Shown: positions 18,449-27,101, counted from the first letter of the stretch. The stretch: 64,000 bases of DNA from an uncultured Maribacter sp. (GCF_947500405.1 NZ_CANMRY010000006.1:1-64000), one strand, 5' to 3'. Program-made: numbers and translations. Notes: a model not told the origin generated them from the sequence alone.

Positions 18449-19861
18449 AAGTTCTCCTAATTCTTTCAAAGCCTTTTCGACTTTAGTATTCCACAGTAAA
18501 CCATAACTCAGGCGCATACAATTTTGGTACTGGTTTTGTAAAGTAAATATAGTCCCCGGACTAAATACCATACCCTTCTCTTTTGCCATATTAAATACCT
18601 CTTTTACGTTTATTTTGGGGTTAAGTTCTACCCATAAAAGAAAACTACCTTTCGGTTTTGTTACTCTAGTATCTTTTGGAAAATATTTTGCTATGGTAGT
18701 AATATATTTTAAGCTATTAGCATGTAATGTTTGTCTTAATTTTCTTAAATGATAATCGTATCTTCCTTTCCTTAGAAAATTAGCAATTGCTTCTTGTGTA
18801 ATTGTTGTTGTAGAAGAAGATAAACAAAGTTTTAATTGTAATATTTCTTTTAAAAACCTCCCTGGTGCTACCCACCCTACACGATAACCACCTGCTAAAG
18901 TTTTAGAAAAGGACCCCACCCATAGCACTAGCCCACTATCATCAAAAGATTTACATGTAGTTGGCCTATTTTTTCCGTAATAAATTTCTCCGCAAATATC
19001 ATCTTCTATTAGTGGTATTTGGTGCGCTTTAATAATTTCTACTATTTCTTTTTTATGAGAATCGGGCATAATACTCCCAAGTGGGTTATTAAAATTAGAT
19101 ATTAAAACTATAGCCTTAACATCTTGCTTTTTCAATACTTCCTTTAAAGCACTCAAGTCCATCCCAGAAGAAGACTCTGTTGGTAACTCTATGACACGTA
19201 AACCCAAAGTATTTGCCAATTGCAGTATTCCAAAAAAAACTGGGCTTTCAACAACGATAGTATCTCCTGGGTTAGTTACTGCCATTAAAGATAAAGACAG
19301 CGCATTTGTACAACCGGCTGTAATAACTATATCTTCTTCTTTTAAATTTCCTCCCCATAATAGAGTTCTTTGCGCTATTTGTCTTCTTAAGTTTTCACTA
19401 CCTTGTATTGTATCATAATAGGTTCCACCTGCTTTTAAATGTATTATTGTCTCATGCATCGTTTTACTCAGTTTGGCAACTGGTAAAAGCTCCGGAGCTG
19501 GTACTCCTAATGAAAAATTAATAATGTCTTTCTCATTTATAGTTTGATAAAAATCTATAATTATTTCTGCTTTACTTTTATGAGAAGCTTTAGAATTAGG
19601 GGTAGTCTTTTCAGGACTCTTTAATAATTTGTCTTTTGAAAAAAGAACATAATAACCGGAACGAGGTTTAGACTCTATAAGGCTTTTAGCTTCTAAATTA
19701 TAGTAAGCCTGTAGAACTGTACTTATACTAACTCCATACTCTCTTTGCAGAATACGTACAGAAGGTAATTTATCTCCAAATTTTAAAACTCCGCTATTAA
19801 TTTGTTCCTCTATTGCCGAAGCAATATTGGTATATAAAAAGGTTTTGGTTACATTTTTCAT
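18428..19861 (-). CDS. MocR/PdxR-type regulator (GntR wHTH plus aminotransferase fold)
   Basis: A 477-residue GntR-superfamily regulator. Residues 1-72 form a winged helix (KLPSVRILQREYGVSISTVLQAYYNLE, quoted in part). Residues 100-477 form a class I aminotransferase-like domain with the PLP lysine Lys320 in GSFSKTLAGG and NFNNPLGS at 256-263. MocR proteins sense PLP or PLP-amino-acid adducts and often activate an adjacent divergent gene. Here the divergent neighbour is itself a PLP enzyme (19963-21384), which is the likely target. The 3' end overlaps the MORN gene by 21 bases. Confidence 0.9.
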   Translation of the reverse strand: MKNVTKTFLYTNIASAIEEQINSGVLKFGDKLPSVRILQREYGVSISTVLQAYYNLEAKSLIESKPRSGYYVLFSKDKLLKSPEKTTPNSKASHKSKAEIIIDFYQTINEKDIINFSLGVPAPELLPVAKLSKTMHETIIHLKAGGTYYDTIQGSENLRRQIAQRTLLWGGNLKEEDIVITAGCTNALSLSLMAVTNPGDTIVVESPVFFGILQLANTLGLRVIELPTESSSGMDLSALKEVLKKQDVKAIVLISNFNNPLGSIMPDSHKKEIVEIIKAHQIPLIEDDICGEIYYGKNRPTTCKSFDDSGLVLWVGSFSKTLAGGYRVGWVAPGRFLKEILQLKLCLSSSTTTITQEAIANFLRKGRYDYHLRKLRQTLHANSLKYITTIAKYFPKDTRVTKPKGSFLLWVELNPKINVKEVFNMAKEKGMVFSPGTIFTLQNQYQNCMRLSYGLLWNTKVEKALKELGELLKNSSL

Positions 19862-19873
19862 TTTAAAATAGTC

Positions 19874-19916
19874 ATCTGTACTGGTTAAAATTACAAAAAC
19901 TGAATCTGTTATGGTG
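19874..19916. promoter_or_regulatory. Candidate MocR operator: two direct repeats, 30 bases apart
   Basis: ATCTGTACTGGTT (19874-19886) and ATCTGTTATGGTG (19904-19916) match at 10 of 13 positions with starts 30 bases apart, about three helical turns. They sit in the 101-base spacer between the divergent regulator and its presumed target, upstream of a near-match to the Bacteroidota -7 element (CATCTTTG, 19930-19937) that lies 25 bases before the 19963 start. MocR-type regulators commonly bind paired direct repeats. The assignment is inferred. Confidence 0.5.
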
Positions 19917-19962
19917 TTTTTATTTAAAACATCTTTGATAAGAATTATTACAATCTTTTAGT

Positions 19963-21384
19963 ATGGAAAAAAAAGTTACAATTCAGGATAAAATGTATTC
20001 TGATATCCAAGATGAAAGTATTTTTACCTCTGCCCAAACAAACGGATACAATTACCTAACAGAAATATTTGACCGAAATGTTTTTCCCACGGAAAAAGCA
20101 TTAACAGATTTAGCAAATTTTGATGAAGAAATGCCAATAGCAACTTCAGAAGCAAATACTGTTTTAGAACACTTAAACACATATGGTTCTCCTGCAACCG
20201 TAGCGAATATGGGAGGCAGGTACTTTGGTTTTGTATGCGGTAGCTCTGTTCCTATAGGATTGGCTGCAAAAAATCTAGCTACTTATTGGGATCAATCGCC
20301 AACAATGAATGTGCTATCTCCTATTGGTTCAAAACTTGAAACTGTAGTAGAGAAATGGTTAAAACAACTATTTAACCTACCAGAGCAAACTGTTGCTGGT
20401 TTTGTAAGTGGTACATCTATGGCTACTTTTTGTGGACTGGCCGCTGCAAGATATCGTTTACTAGCCAACCAAGGTTGGAATATTAATGATCAGGGATTTT
20501 CTAATGCACCAAAAATTAGAGTAATAACCGGAAAACATGCGCATTCTACTGTGTTGAAAGCTGTTAGCCTGTTAGGTTTTGGAAAAAACAATATAGAGTG
20601 GGTAGATGTTGATGAGCAAGGGAGAATACTACCTGAATTAATACCAGAACTAGATAACTCCACTTTATTAATATTACAAGCGGGTAACGTAAATAGTGGC
20701 TCGTTTGATGATTTTGAAAGCATTTGCGAAAAAGCAAATAAAGCAGGCGCTTGGGTGCATATTGATGGCGCCTTTGGTTTTTGGGCTGGAGCCGTAAACC
20801 AACTTAAACACTTAACAAAAGGTGCAGAAAAAGCAAATTCTTGGGCTGTAGATGGGCACAAAACTTTAAACACGCCTTATGATAGCGGTGTTGTATTATG
20901 TGAAGACAAAGAAGCTCTAATGAGTGCTTTACATATGTCCGGAAGTTATATTATAACAAGCAAAGAGAGAGATGGCACGTTTTATACGCCAGAAATGTCT
21001 AGACGAGCCAGAATTGTGGAGCTTTGGGCAATTCTAAAATATTTAGGCAAAAGTGGTATAGATGAGATGATTCTAGGAATGCATAAAAGAGCACAGCAAT
21101 TCGCCAACGAATTAAAAAACGAAAACGGGTTTACCATACTAAATGATGTTGTTTTTAATCAAGTAATGGTCTCTTGCGAAACAGACGACCTTACCGATAA
21201 AACTTTAGTTAGAATTCAAGAATTACGAGAATGCTGGGTTGGCGGTTCTATTTGGAAAAACAGAAAAATAATTCGTATTAGTGTTTGTTCTTGGGCAACA
21301 ACAAAAGAAGATGTAACTAGATCTGTACATTCTTTTAAGCAGGCATTACGAGAAGTTCAAAAAAACACATTTATAGCCAAATAA
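19963..21384 (+). CDS. PLP-dependent decarboxylase/aminotransferase-fold enzyme (group II decarboxylase-like)
   Basis: A 473-residue fold-type I PLP enzyme related to glutamate/tyrosine/DOPA decarboxylases. Visible motifs are SGTSMATFCGL (phosphate-binding turn, about 147-157), HSTVLKAVSLLGFG (about 194-207), the Asp of HIDGAFGFWAG (about residue 268) and the Schiff-base Lys300 in DGHKTLNTPYDSG. The substrate cannot be read from the sequence. It lies divergent from a MocR regulator and two bases upstream of a PhzF-family gene, so the pair likely handles one amino-acid-derived compound. No signal peptide is present, so it is cytoplasmic. Confidence 0.82.
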   Translation: MEKKVTIQDKMYSDIQDESIFTSAQTNGYNYLTEIFDRNVFPTEKALTDLANFDEEMPIATSEANTVLEHLNTYGSPATVANMGGRYFGFVCGSSVPIGLAAKNLATYWDQSPTMNVLSPIGSKLETVVEKWLKQLFNLPEQTVAGFVSGTSMATFCGLAAARYRLLANQGWNINDQGFSNAPKIRVITGKHAHSTVLKAVSLLGFGKNNIEWVDVDEQGRILPELIPELDNSTLLILQAGNVNSGSFDDFESICEKANKAGAWVHIDGAFGFWAGAVNQLKHLTKGAEKANSWAVDGHKTLNTPYDSGVVLCEDKEALMSALHMSGSYIITSKERDGTFYTPEMSRRARIVELWAILKYLGKSGIDEMILGMHKRAQQFANELKNENGFTILNDVVFNQVMVSCETDDLTDKTLVRIQELRECWVGGSIWKNRKIIRISVCSWATTKEDVTRSVHSFKQALREVQKNTFIAK

Positions 21385-21386
21385 AC

Positions 21387-22193
21387 ATGAAAACCTATAT
21401 TGTTAATTCGTTTACAAATGAACCCTTTAAGGGCAACCCAGCTGGAGTATGTATTACAACCGAAGAACTAGAGGCTGATATAATGTTATCTATAGCTAAA
21501 GAGTTAGGACATTCAGAAACCACTTTTGTATTTCAGCAAAACGAAAACGAATTTTTAATTCGTTTTTTTTCTCCAAAAATGGAAATTCCATTATGCGGCC
21601 ATGCCAGTTTAGCAGCATCAAAAGTTATTTTTGAACAAAACCAAAGTCTTAATATCATTCAGTTTACCAATATTCAAAATTTAAAGCTAAAAATTGAAAA
21701 AAACGACGACAATACTATCCAAATGGAATTTCCCAAGTATGCTACAATTCCATTTACGGTTTCTAACAATTTATTAAGTGCTTTAGGAATAAAAGAAGTA
21801 ATTAATTGCGTTTATAATGAAGAAACTAAAATTATGTTGCTTCATATAAAAGATTGTATTGTTTTACAAAACTTAACTCCAAATTTTGAAGCTTTATACA
21901 AATCGCATGATTCCATAAATGGAGTTCTTGTTACCGCATTATCCAATAAAAGTGATTTTGATTTTGAATCGAGATATTTTTGGCCTTGGAGTGGTACCAA
22001 TGAAGACCCTGTGACTGGAGCTACACATACTTTTTTAGCGCCATATTGGGGAGCTATTTTAGGAAAAACAAAAATGAAGTCTTTTCAATGCTCCAAAAGA
22101 ACTGGATTTTTAGAAGTTAACCTCCTTGCTGAGGATAAAATGAGTATAAAAGGTTGTGCTAAAATCATTTTAGAAGGAAAATTAAAACTCTAG
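21387..22193 (+). CDS. PhzF-family isomerase
   Basis: A 268-residue member of the PhzF/diaminopimelate-epimerase fold. The N-terminus VNSFTNEPFKGNPAGVC, Glu44 in GHSETTF (the position of the catalytic glutamate in PhzF) and PLCGHASLAA (about 68-77) are diagnostic, as is GTNEDPVTGATH in the second half. PhzF isomerises a phenazine precursor, but most family members work elsewhere and no other phz gene is present, so phenazine synthesis is not implied. It is two bases downstream of the PLP enzyme gene and must share its mRNA. Confidence 0.88.
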   Translation: MKTYIVNSFTNEPFKGNPAGVCITTEELEADIMLSIAKELGHSETTFVFQQNENEFLIRFFSPKMEIPLCGHASLAASKVIFEQNQSLNIIQFTNIQNLKLKIEKNDDNTIQMEFPKYATIPFTVSNNLLSALGIKEVINCVYNEETKIMLLHIKDCIVLQNLTPNFEALYKSHDSINGVLVTALSNKSDFDFESRYFWPWSGTNEDPVTGATHTFLAPYWGAILGKTKMKSFQCSKRTGFLEVNLLAEDKMSIKGCAKIILEGKLKL

Positions 22194-22203
22194 AAAAGAC
22201 AAA

Positions 22204-22240
22204 ACCGATAAAAATATCGGTCTTAAGGCTTGCTTTTTTA
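22204..22240 (+). terminator. Weak hairpin after the PhzF gene
   Basis: ACCGATA (22204-22210) and TATCGGT (22215-22221) form a 7-bp stem with an AAAA loop. A T run follows only about 12 bases later (22234-22240), so this is not a textbook terminator, but it is the only candidate before the convergent gene at 22319. Confidence 0.4.
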
Positions 22241-22318
22241 TGCTCTTAACTAATTAAGTAGCACTGCAAATATCTTGATTTTATACTATTGTAAAGTTAT
22301 CTTAATCTTACTTTTGGG

Positions 22319-23155
22319 TTATTTAATCATTCCCAAATTAATAACTTCTTGGTCTGTTAAATACCTCCAATGTCCTCTTGGTAAATCTTTTTTTGTTAAA
22401 CCAGCATAAGCTACTCTATCTATCTTTTCTACTTTATAATCTAGTTCCTCAAAAATACGTTCTACAATACGGTTTCTAGAGCTAAATATTTCTATTCCAA
22501 CTTCTCTTTTTGGAGCGTCATCTATAAAACTAATGTCTTGCACTCTAACAACCTTATCCTCAACAGTTAACCCCTCTTTAATGCGTTTTAAATCTACACT
22601 TCTTAAATCTCTATCTAAAACTATATGATAAATCTTACGAAGTCCGTTTATAGGGCTTTTTAATCTTTTCGTTAAATCTCCATCATTGGTAAAAAGCAAA
22701 AGTCCTGTAGCATTTTTATCCATTTTATCTATAGGTAATAGTTTGGCATCAGATGCAGCAGAAATAAGTCCGGCAACATTACGCCTACCTCTTTCATCTC
22801 TTACGGTAGTAGAAAAATCTTTGGGTTTATTTAAAAGTACATATTCTCTTTTAATTGGGTTTAGCAAACGGCCATCAAACTTAACCTCATCGGTTAGTTT
22901 TACTTTGTAACCCATTTCTGTTATAGGTTTTCCATTTACCGTAACATTCCCTGCAGAAATATAAATATCGGCATCTCTTCTAGAGCATACACCAGAATTT
23001 GCTACATATTTATTTAAACGAATAGAGTTTGGGTCCGATGGCTTCTTTGGTGCTGCTTGTTTTTTAGCAGGACTATTACCATACGTTTTTTTCTTAAAAG
23101 TTCTATCTCCCTTTCCTGAAAACTTCTTTCTATCATTTGAACCTGACTTTGCCAT
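22319..23155 (-). CDS. rRNA pseudouridine synthase, RsuA/RluB/RluE/RluF family
   Basis: Converts a specific rRNA uridine to pseudouridine. After a basic, lysine-rich N-terminal tail (about 40 residues) comes an S4 RNA-binding domain (IRLNKYVANSGVCSRRDAD) and the catalytic domain with LLNKPKDFSTT and DKMDKNATGLLLFTNDGDL. The usual GRLD motif reads DKMD here, with the catalytic aspartate kept. The ATG at 23155 is chosen; a TTG six codons upstream overlaps a -7 promoter element and is rejected. It lies downstream of the UbiA gene on the same strand. Confidence 0.9.
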   Translation of the reverse strand: MAKSGSNDRKKFSGKGDRTFKKKTYGNSPAKKQAAPKKPSDPNSIRLNKYVANSGVCSRRDADIYISAGNVTVNGKPITEMGYKVKLTDEVKFDGRLLNPIKREYVLLNKPKDFSTTVRDERGRRNVAGLISAASDAKLLPIDKMDKNATGLLLFTNDGDLTKRLKSPINGLRKIYHIVLDRDLRSVDLKRIKEGLTVEDKVVRVQDISFIDDAPKREVGIEIFSSRNRIVERIFEELDYKVEKIDRVAYAGLTKKDLPRGHWRYLTDQEVINLGMIK

Positions 23156-23170
23156 ACTAATAATTTTTTG

Positions 23171-23178
23171 CAAAGGTA
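23171..23178 (-). promoter_or_regulatory. Bacteroidota -7 element TACCTTTG before the pseudouridine synthase gene
   Basis: On the minus strand TACCTTTG matches TAnnTTTG and lies 15 bases ahead of the ATG at 23155. It overlaps the alternative upstream TTG start, which supports the shorter protein. No clear -33 TTG at the right spacing was found. Confidence 0.5.
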
Positions 23179-23229
23179 TATAAATGGATGTTGCCTATAT
23201 GGCTATACTTAAAAAATAAAATCTTTAAA

Positions 23230-24135
23230 CTATAATATCCTGTTTAATACCAAATCAATATTAATTAATAGAATACTAAAAACACCTACTATAATAATAA
23301 ATTTTAAAATATTATGAAGCCACACAAAGTGTTTTTTTAAATGCGCTTTTAATAATAACACTAGAAATAAAATTAATAATACAACACAAACTATAAAATA
23401 AAGATTCATGTAACCAATATTAAATTGTGTTATTAATGATAAGGACGGTATTAAGGTTAATAAAATTAAGGTTGCAATTAAAAATTTTGACATTCTTATT
23501 CCATACAAAATTGGAATAGTCTTATATCCTTGCGCAATGTCTCCTTTCATACTTTCTAAGTCTTTAATCATTTCTCTTGCTAAGATTAATAAGAAAAGAA
23601 ACATGGCATGTACAAAAATTACATTTTCAAAGTTTTTATAATACACAAAAACTGCAAAAAAAGGGGCTATTGCTAGCGTTGCCGAAATAAAATTACCTAC
23701 AAAAGGTATTCTTTTTAGTTTATGAGAATAAAACCAAATACCAAATATATATGCCGAAAAAAATAATACTGCCTTGAAGGACACATAGCTAGCAGCAAAA
23801 GCTGCTAAAAAATTTAATATAAAATAGGTTGTTAATTTAAAACGCTGACTTACCAGCCGATCTAACATTGTTTTTCTTGGTTTATTTATTAAGTCTTTTT
23901 CCGAATCGTAAAAATTATTAATAATATAACCACTAGCTATAACTAATGCAGATGCTAGAATAATAATAAACAAATCTATATCTAAAACTACTTCTCTAAC
24001 GGGTAAATTTGGTGCTAAAATGTAAATAGAAGCTAAATATTGTGCAAGAATTACCATTAAAATATTGTAACCTCGAACAACAGAAAACAAACTTAATAAC
24101 TTAAGAAATAGTTGTTTGTTTGTTTTAGAAAGCAT
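23230..24135 (-). CDS. UbiA-family prenyltransferase
   Basis: A 301-residue integral membrane protein with about eight or nine hydrophobic helices and the first aspartate-rich motif NNFYDSEKDLINKPRK (about 87-102), which binds prenyl diphosphate through magnesium. The second Asp-rich region is around LESMKGDIAQGYKT. Flavobacterial relatives are often labelled geranylgeranylglycerol-phosphate geranylgeranyltransferase, but the acceptor is not evident here. It starts 9 bases after mevalonate kinase, so isoprenoid supply and prenyl transfer appear coupled in one operon. Confidence 0.85.
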   Translation of the reverse strand: MLSKTNKQLFLKLLSLFSVVRGYNILMVILAQYLASIYILAPNLPVREVVLDIDLFIIILASALVIASGYIINNFYDSEKDLINKPRKTMLDRLVSQRFKLTTYFILNFLAAFAASYVSFKAVLFFSAYIFGIWFYSHKLKRIPFVGNFISATLAIAPFFAVFVYYKNFENVIFVHAMFLFLLILAREMIKDLESMKGDIAQGYKTIPILYGIRMSKFLIATLILLTLIPSLSLITQFNIGYMNLYFIVCVVLLILFLVLLLKAHLKKHFVWLHNILKFIIIVGVFSILLINIDLVLNRIL

Positions 24136-24144
24136 GTGTTGTAT

Positions 24145-25083
24145 TTAGAAGTTATAGACTACTTCTAATCGATGCCCTTTAAGTGCTTTTTTTGCTTTAT
24201 TTATATCTTGTGTAAACCCTAAAATATAACCGCCACCACCAGAACCACAAAGTTTTAAGTAGTAATCGTTTGTTTCAATTCCCTTTTTCCAAAGGCTATG
24301 AAATTTTGTAGGTATCATAGGTTTAAAGTTATCTAAAACAACATGCGATAGTTGCTTTAAATTACCAAATAAAGATTTTACATTACCGTTAATAAAATCT
24401 TCTACACAAGCATCGGTATGTTTTATAAATTGGTCTTTTAGCATGCTTCTAAAGCCTTCACTTTTCATTTTATCCATAAAAAGTTCTACCATAGGGGCTG
24501 TTTCTCCAATTATACCACTATCTAACAAAAATACCGCACCATTACCTTCTTTATTCTGAGAAGGAATACTAGTAGACTCTATATTGTCCTTAGAGTTTAT
24601 AAGGATAGGTAAGCTTAAATAGCTATTTAATGGGTCTAAACCAGAAGATTTACCATGAAAAAAAGACTCCATTGTTCCAAAAACAGATTTTAGAGTTAAT
24701 AATTTTTCTCTTGTTAAATTCTCTAATACTGTAATTTTATTAGTTGCATATTTATCATAGATAGCGGCTACTAAAGCTCCACTACTACCAACTCCATAGC
24801 CTTGTGGTATAGAACTATCAAAATACATTCCTGCTTCTACATCTTTAGTTAAAGCCTTAAAATTAAAAGAAAATAATTCTGGACTCTCTTTTTCTATTTT
24901 CTCTAAGTATGTAGCAAAGCTCTTTAAATGAACATTAGATTCTATTGCCTCTTTTGATGGATTTTCATTCATCTTTAAGGCTCCCTTGAAAAAATTATAA
25001 GGTATTGACAAACCTTTGGAATCTTTTATGATACCATACTCGCCAAACAATAATATTTTAGAATAAAAAAGGGGACCTTTCAT
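24145..25083 (-). CDS. GHMP kinase, probable mevalonate kinase
   Basis: A 312-residue GHMP-superfamily kinase. It opens with SKILLFGEYGIIKDSKGLS, has the ATP-binding GYGVGSSGALVAAIYDKY (the PxxxGLGSSAA-type loop, about 95-112) and a C-terminal glycine-rich CGSGGGGYILGF. With diphosphomevalonate decarboxylase upstream and a prenyltransferase downstream, mevalonate kinase is the likely role (mevalonate to 5-phosphomevalonate). Phosphomevalonate kinase, another GHMP family, cannot be excluded by eye. No other mevalonate kinase candidate is in the window. Confidence 0.82.
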   Translation of the reverse strand: MKGPLFYSKILLFGEYGIIKDSKGLSIPYNFFKGALKMNENPSKEAIESNVHLKSFATYLEKIEKESPELFSFNFKALTKDVEAGMYFDSSIPQGYGVGSSGALVAAIYDKYATNKITVLENLTREKLLTLKSVFGTMESFFHGKSSGLDPLNSYLSLPILINSKDNIESTSIPSQNKEGNGAVFLLDSGIIGETAPMVELFMDKMKSEGFRSMLKDQFIKHTDACVEDFINGNVKSLFGNLKQLSHVVLDNFKPMIPTKFHSLWKKGIETNDYYLKLCGSGGGGYILGFTQDINKAKKALKGHRLEVVYNF

Positions 25084-25110
25084 AATTTTAATTTATAATT
25101 AGCAATGAAA

Positions 25111-25442
25111 AATTAATAATTATTGTTTTGATGATTTTACAATGCTTACCAATATTTTCAATATCTCCTGTATTTGATGTTTATATCTTTTATAATCTAC
25201 ATTATTAATATACGCCGTTTTATTTAATTAAATCGGGTTTGCTCACTGCAAATTCAGCTTCTCTAATATTTGTTCCAATTGAGGTGCCAGATTTGAGTAA
25301 CTGCTTAGACATTACAAACTCTTTATTATGAGCTACTAACGATTTATATAAAGAAACAATATCTACCGCAAAATTAAAGCTCTTACTCTTGATTATGTTT
25401 TCTTTTATAAAGAAATAACGAACGTTTTAATTAATAATTATT
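25111..25442. repeat. 14-bp direct repeats flanking the broken gene
   Basis: AATTAATAATTATT occurs exactly at 25111-25124 and again at 25429-25442, on either side of the four-helix-bundle pseudogene (the left copy overlaps its last codons). This could be the scar of an insertion, but the A+T-rich composition makes a chance match possible. Confidence 0.5.
25120..25408 (-). pseudogene. Decayed four-helix-bundle protein gene (23S rRNA intervening-sequence protein family)
   Basis: This fills the 364-base gap between the two mevalonate genes. Translating the minus strand from 25408 gives a recognisable family N-terminus: KSKSFNFAVDIVSLYKSL, then FVMSKQLLKSGTSIGTNIRE and AEFAVSKPD, ending at a stop (25220-25222). 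In a shifted frame the typical C-terminus follows, YKRYKHQIQEILKILVSIVK, to a stop at 25120-25122. The expected start codon reads ATA instead of ATG, and roughly 20 central residues are missing. Start loss, internal deletion and frameshift together make it a pseudogene. It is flanked by 14-bp direct repeats. Confidence 0.85.
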
Positions 25443-25447
25443 CCTTC

Positions 25448-26536
25448 TTAACTATTTAATTGTATCGCACCTAAACCTATTTGATCACAAATATACTGCC
25501 CGTTTTGGCAATATGCAACTAACTCATCTTTAATAAACTGCAATGTTTCTTCCTTTTCAAACTCTGGATACAAAACATGAACATTAGCTCCTGCATCTAG
25601 AGTAAAACAAACATTTTTGTTTGTTCTTTTACGAAATGCCCATATTTTATTAATAATTTCTAGCGTATTAGGTTTCATTAATATAAAATAAGGCAAGCTT
25701 GTCATCATCATTGCGTGTAGTGTTAATGCCTCGCTCTCCACTATTTCTATAAACTTTTTTAAATCTCCATTTGCAAAAACGTCTTTTAATGCATCTAGAT
25801 TTTCATGCGCTTGTTTAAATCTTTCTTTTGCAAAAGGATGGTTATGCATTAAATTATGCCCAACGGTACTACTTACCTCTTTTTGTCCTTTATCTACCAA
25901 CAAAATTGTATCCTGATACTTTTTAAAAGACTCATGTACTTTATATGGGTATTTAATTGCGTATAAATTAGAGCTATTTGTGGTACCTTCATGGTTTCCC
26001 CATTGCACTAAATTGCCTTCTATACTACGTGCTGCACTACCAGAACCTAGTCTCGCTAAAAATGAAGCTTTTTTAATAAAGTATTCTTGTGTTATCTCTG
26101 GATTTAATTTTTTTTCTAAAGACATAAGCGCTAATGCCAAAGCAGATAGCCCACTAGCAGAAGACGCAATACCACTACTATGCGGAAAAGAGTTGGATGT
26201 TTCTATCTTAAAATGATAGTTTTTTAAAAAGGGTAAATAGTCTTCTATTCTCTTAAAAAAAGTTTGAATCTTTGGTTTAAAATCTTCTTTAAGGCTTCCT
26301 TCAAAAAATAAATCAAAAGAAAAATCTTGTGCTTTATTTTCTAATTTCTTGTATACTACTGTGGTTGTAGTTGCACAAGTATTTAAAGTAAAACTTATAG
26401 ATGGGTTTGCCGGAATTTGATTAGCCTCCTTACCCCAATATTTTACTAAAGCTATATTACTTGGCGATTTCCAAGTTACTTCTCCTTTCGCTATTAATTT
26501 TGTATACTCTGAAGGGATAAAGTCTTTTTTGGTCAT
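25448..26536 (-). CDS. mvaD: Diphosphomevalonate decarboxylase
   Basis: Converts 5-diphosphomevalonate to isopentenyl diphosphate with ATP and loss of CO2. The 362-residue GHMP protein has the family hallmark SPSNIALVKYWGKE (about 24-37) and ANPSISFTLNT (about 43-53), the phosphate loop HSSGIASSASGLSALALAL (about 118-136) and LDAGANVHVL near residue 313. Length is a little above the bacterial norm of about 330. It is first in the minus-strand isoprenoid group, with a -7 promoter element 18 bases ahead. The decayed gene lies between it and mevalonate kinase. Confidence 0.95.
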   Translation of the reverse strand: MTKKDFIPSEYTKLIAKGEVTWKSPSNIALVKYWGKEANQIPANPSISFTLNTCATTTTVVYKKLENKAQDFSFDLFFEGSLKEDFKPKIQTFFKRIEDYLPFLKNYHFKIETSNSFPHSSGIASSASGLSALALALMSLEKKLNPEITQEYFIKKASFLARLGSGSAARSIEGNLVQWGNHEGTTNSSNLYAIKYPYKVHESFKKYQDTILLVDKGQKEVSSTVGHNLMHNHPFAKERFKQAHENLDALKDVFANGDLKKFIEIVESEALTLHAMMMTSLPYFILMKPNTLEIINKIWAFRKRTNKNVCFTLDAGANVHVLYPEFEKEETLQFIKDELVAYCQNGQYICDQIGLGAIQLNS

Positions 26537-26554
26537 TTAGATTACTTTTTTAAC

Positions 26555-26562
26555 AAAGATAG
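26555..26562 (-). promoter_or_regulatory. Bacteroidota -7 element TATCTTTG before mvaD
   Basis: The minus-strand sequence TATCTTTG matches TAnnTTTG exactly and lies 18 bases ahead of the mvaD ATG. It is the likely promoter of the mvaD-mevalonate kinase-ubiA group. A -33 TTG is not obvious. Confidence 0.6.
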
Positions 26563-26627
26563 TTTAACCACTTATAAATTGGTAACTAGTTAAAATAAAT
26601 TACTATTTTAGACCTAACCAACTTTTC

Positions 26628-27101
26628 ATGAAAAAGAAATTATTATATATTATAATTTGTGTTTGTCTTTGCCTTGTAATTGGCTTTTTATCGAGCTTTG
26701 CAACACAAAGTTCGGTCAATGATTGGTATGTTACTTTAAACAAACCAAACTTTAATCCTCCTAACTGGGTCTTTGCTCCTGTTTGGACACTTCTTTATAT
26801 TTTAATGGGAATAGCTGCTGGTTTGGTTTTAGCAAAAGGCTTTTACCACTTATGGGTAAAAACTGCCCTATATCACTTTGGTTTTCAGTTATTATTAAAT
26901 GCCTTGTGGAGTATTGTTTTTTTTGGACTAAAACAGCCATTATGGGCTCTTTTTATAATTATTGCACTAGTAGTTATGCTTCTAATTACTTTTAAATGGT
27001 TTAAAATTGTAAACAAAACTGCTGCTTACATGCTTATTCCTTATATTTTATGGGTAAGTTTTGCTACCATCTTAAATTATAAAATATGGGAATTAAATTA
27101 A
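26628..27101 (+). CDS. tspO: TspO/MBR-family membrane protein
   Basis: A 157-residue protein with five hydrophobic helices. Family hallmarks are WYVTLNKPNFNPPNWVFAPV (about 32-51), WTLLYILMGIAAG (about 52-64) and ALWSIVFFGLKQP (about 91-103). TspO proteins bind porphyrins and related ligands and modulate tetrapyrrole or stress responses; the ligand here is unknown. It is divergent from mvaD, with 91 bases between, and overlaps the convergent DUF1697 gene by 9 bases. Confidence 0.92.
   Translation: MKKKLLYIIICVCLCLVIGFLSSFATQSSVNDWYVTLNKPNFNPPNWVFAPVWTLLYILMGIAAGLVLAKGFYHLWVKTALYHFGFQLLLNALWSIVFFGLKQPLWALFIIIALVVMLLITFKWFKIVNKTAAYMLIPYILWVSFATILNYKIWELN

Noticed and set aside
21387-22193. Phenazine biosynthesis cluster suggested by a PhzF-family gene
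   Set aside because: No phzA/B/C/D/E/G homologues are present; PhzF-family proteins are widespread outside phenazine producers.
22319-23173. Longer pseudouridine synthase starting at a TTG at 23173
   Set aside because: That codon overlaps a good -7 promoter element; the ATG at 23155 gives the normal basic N-terminus.
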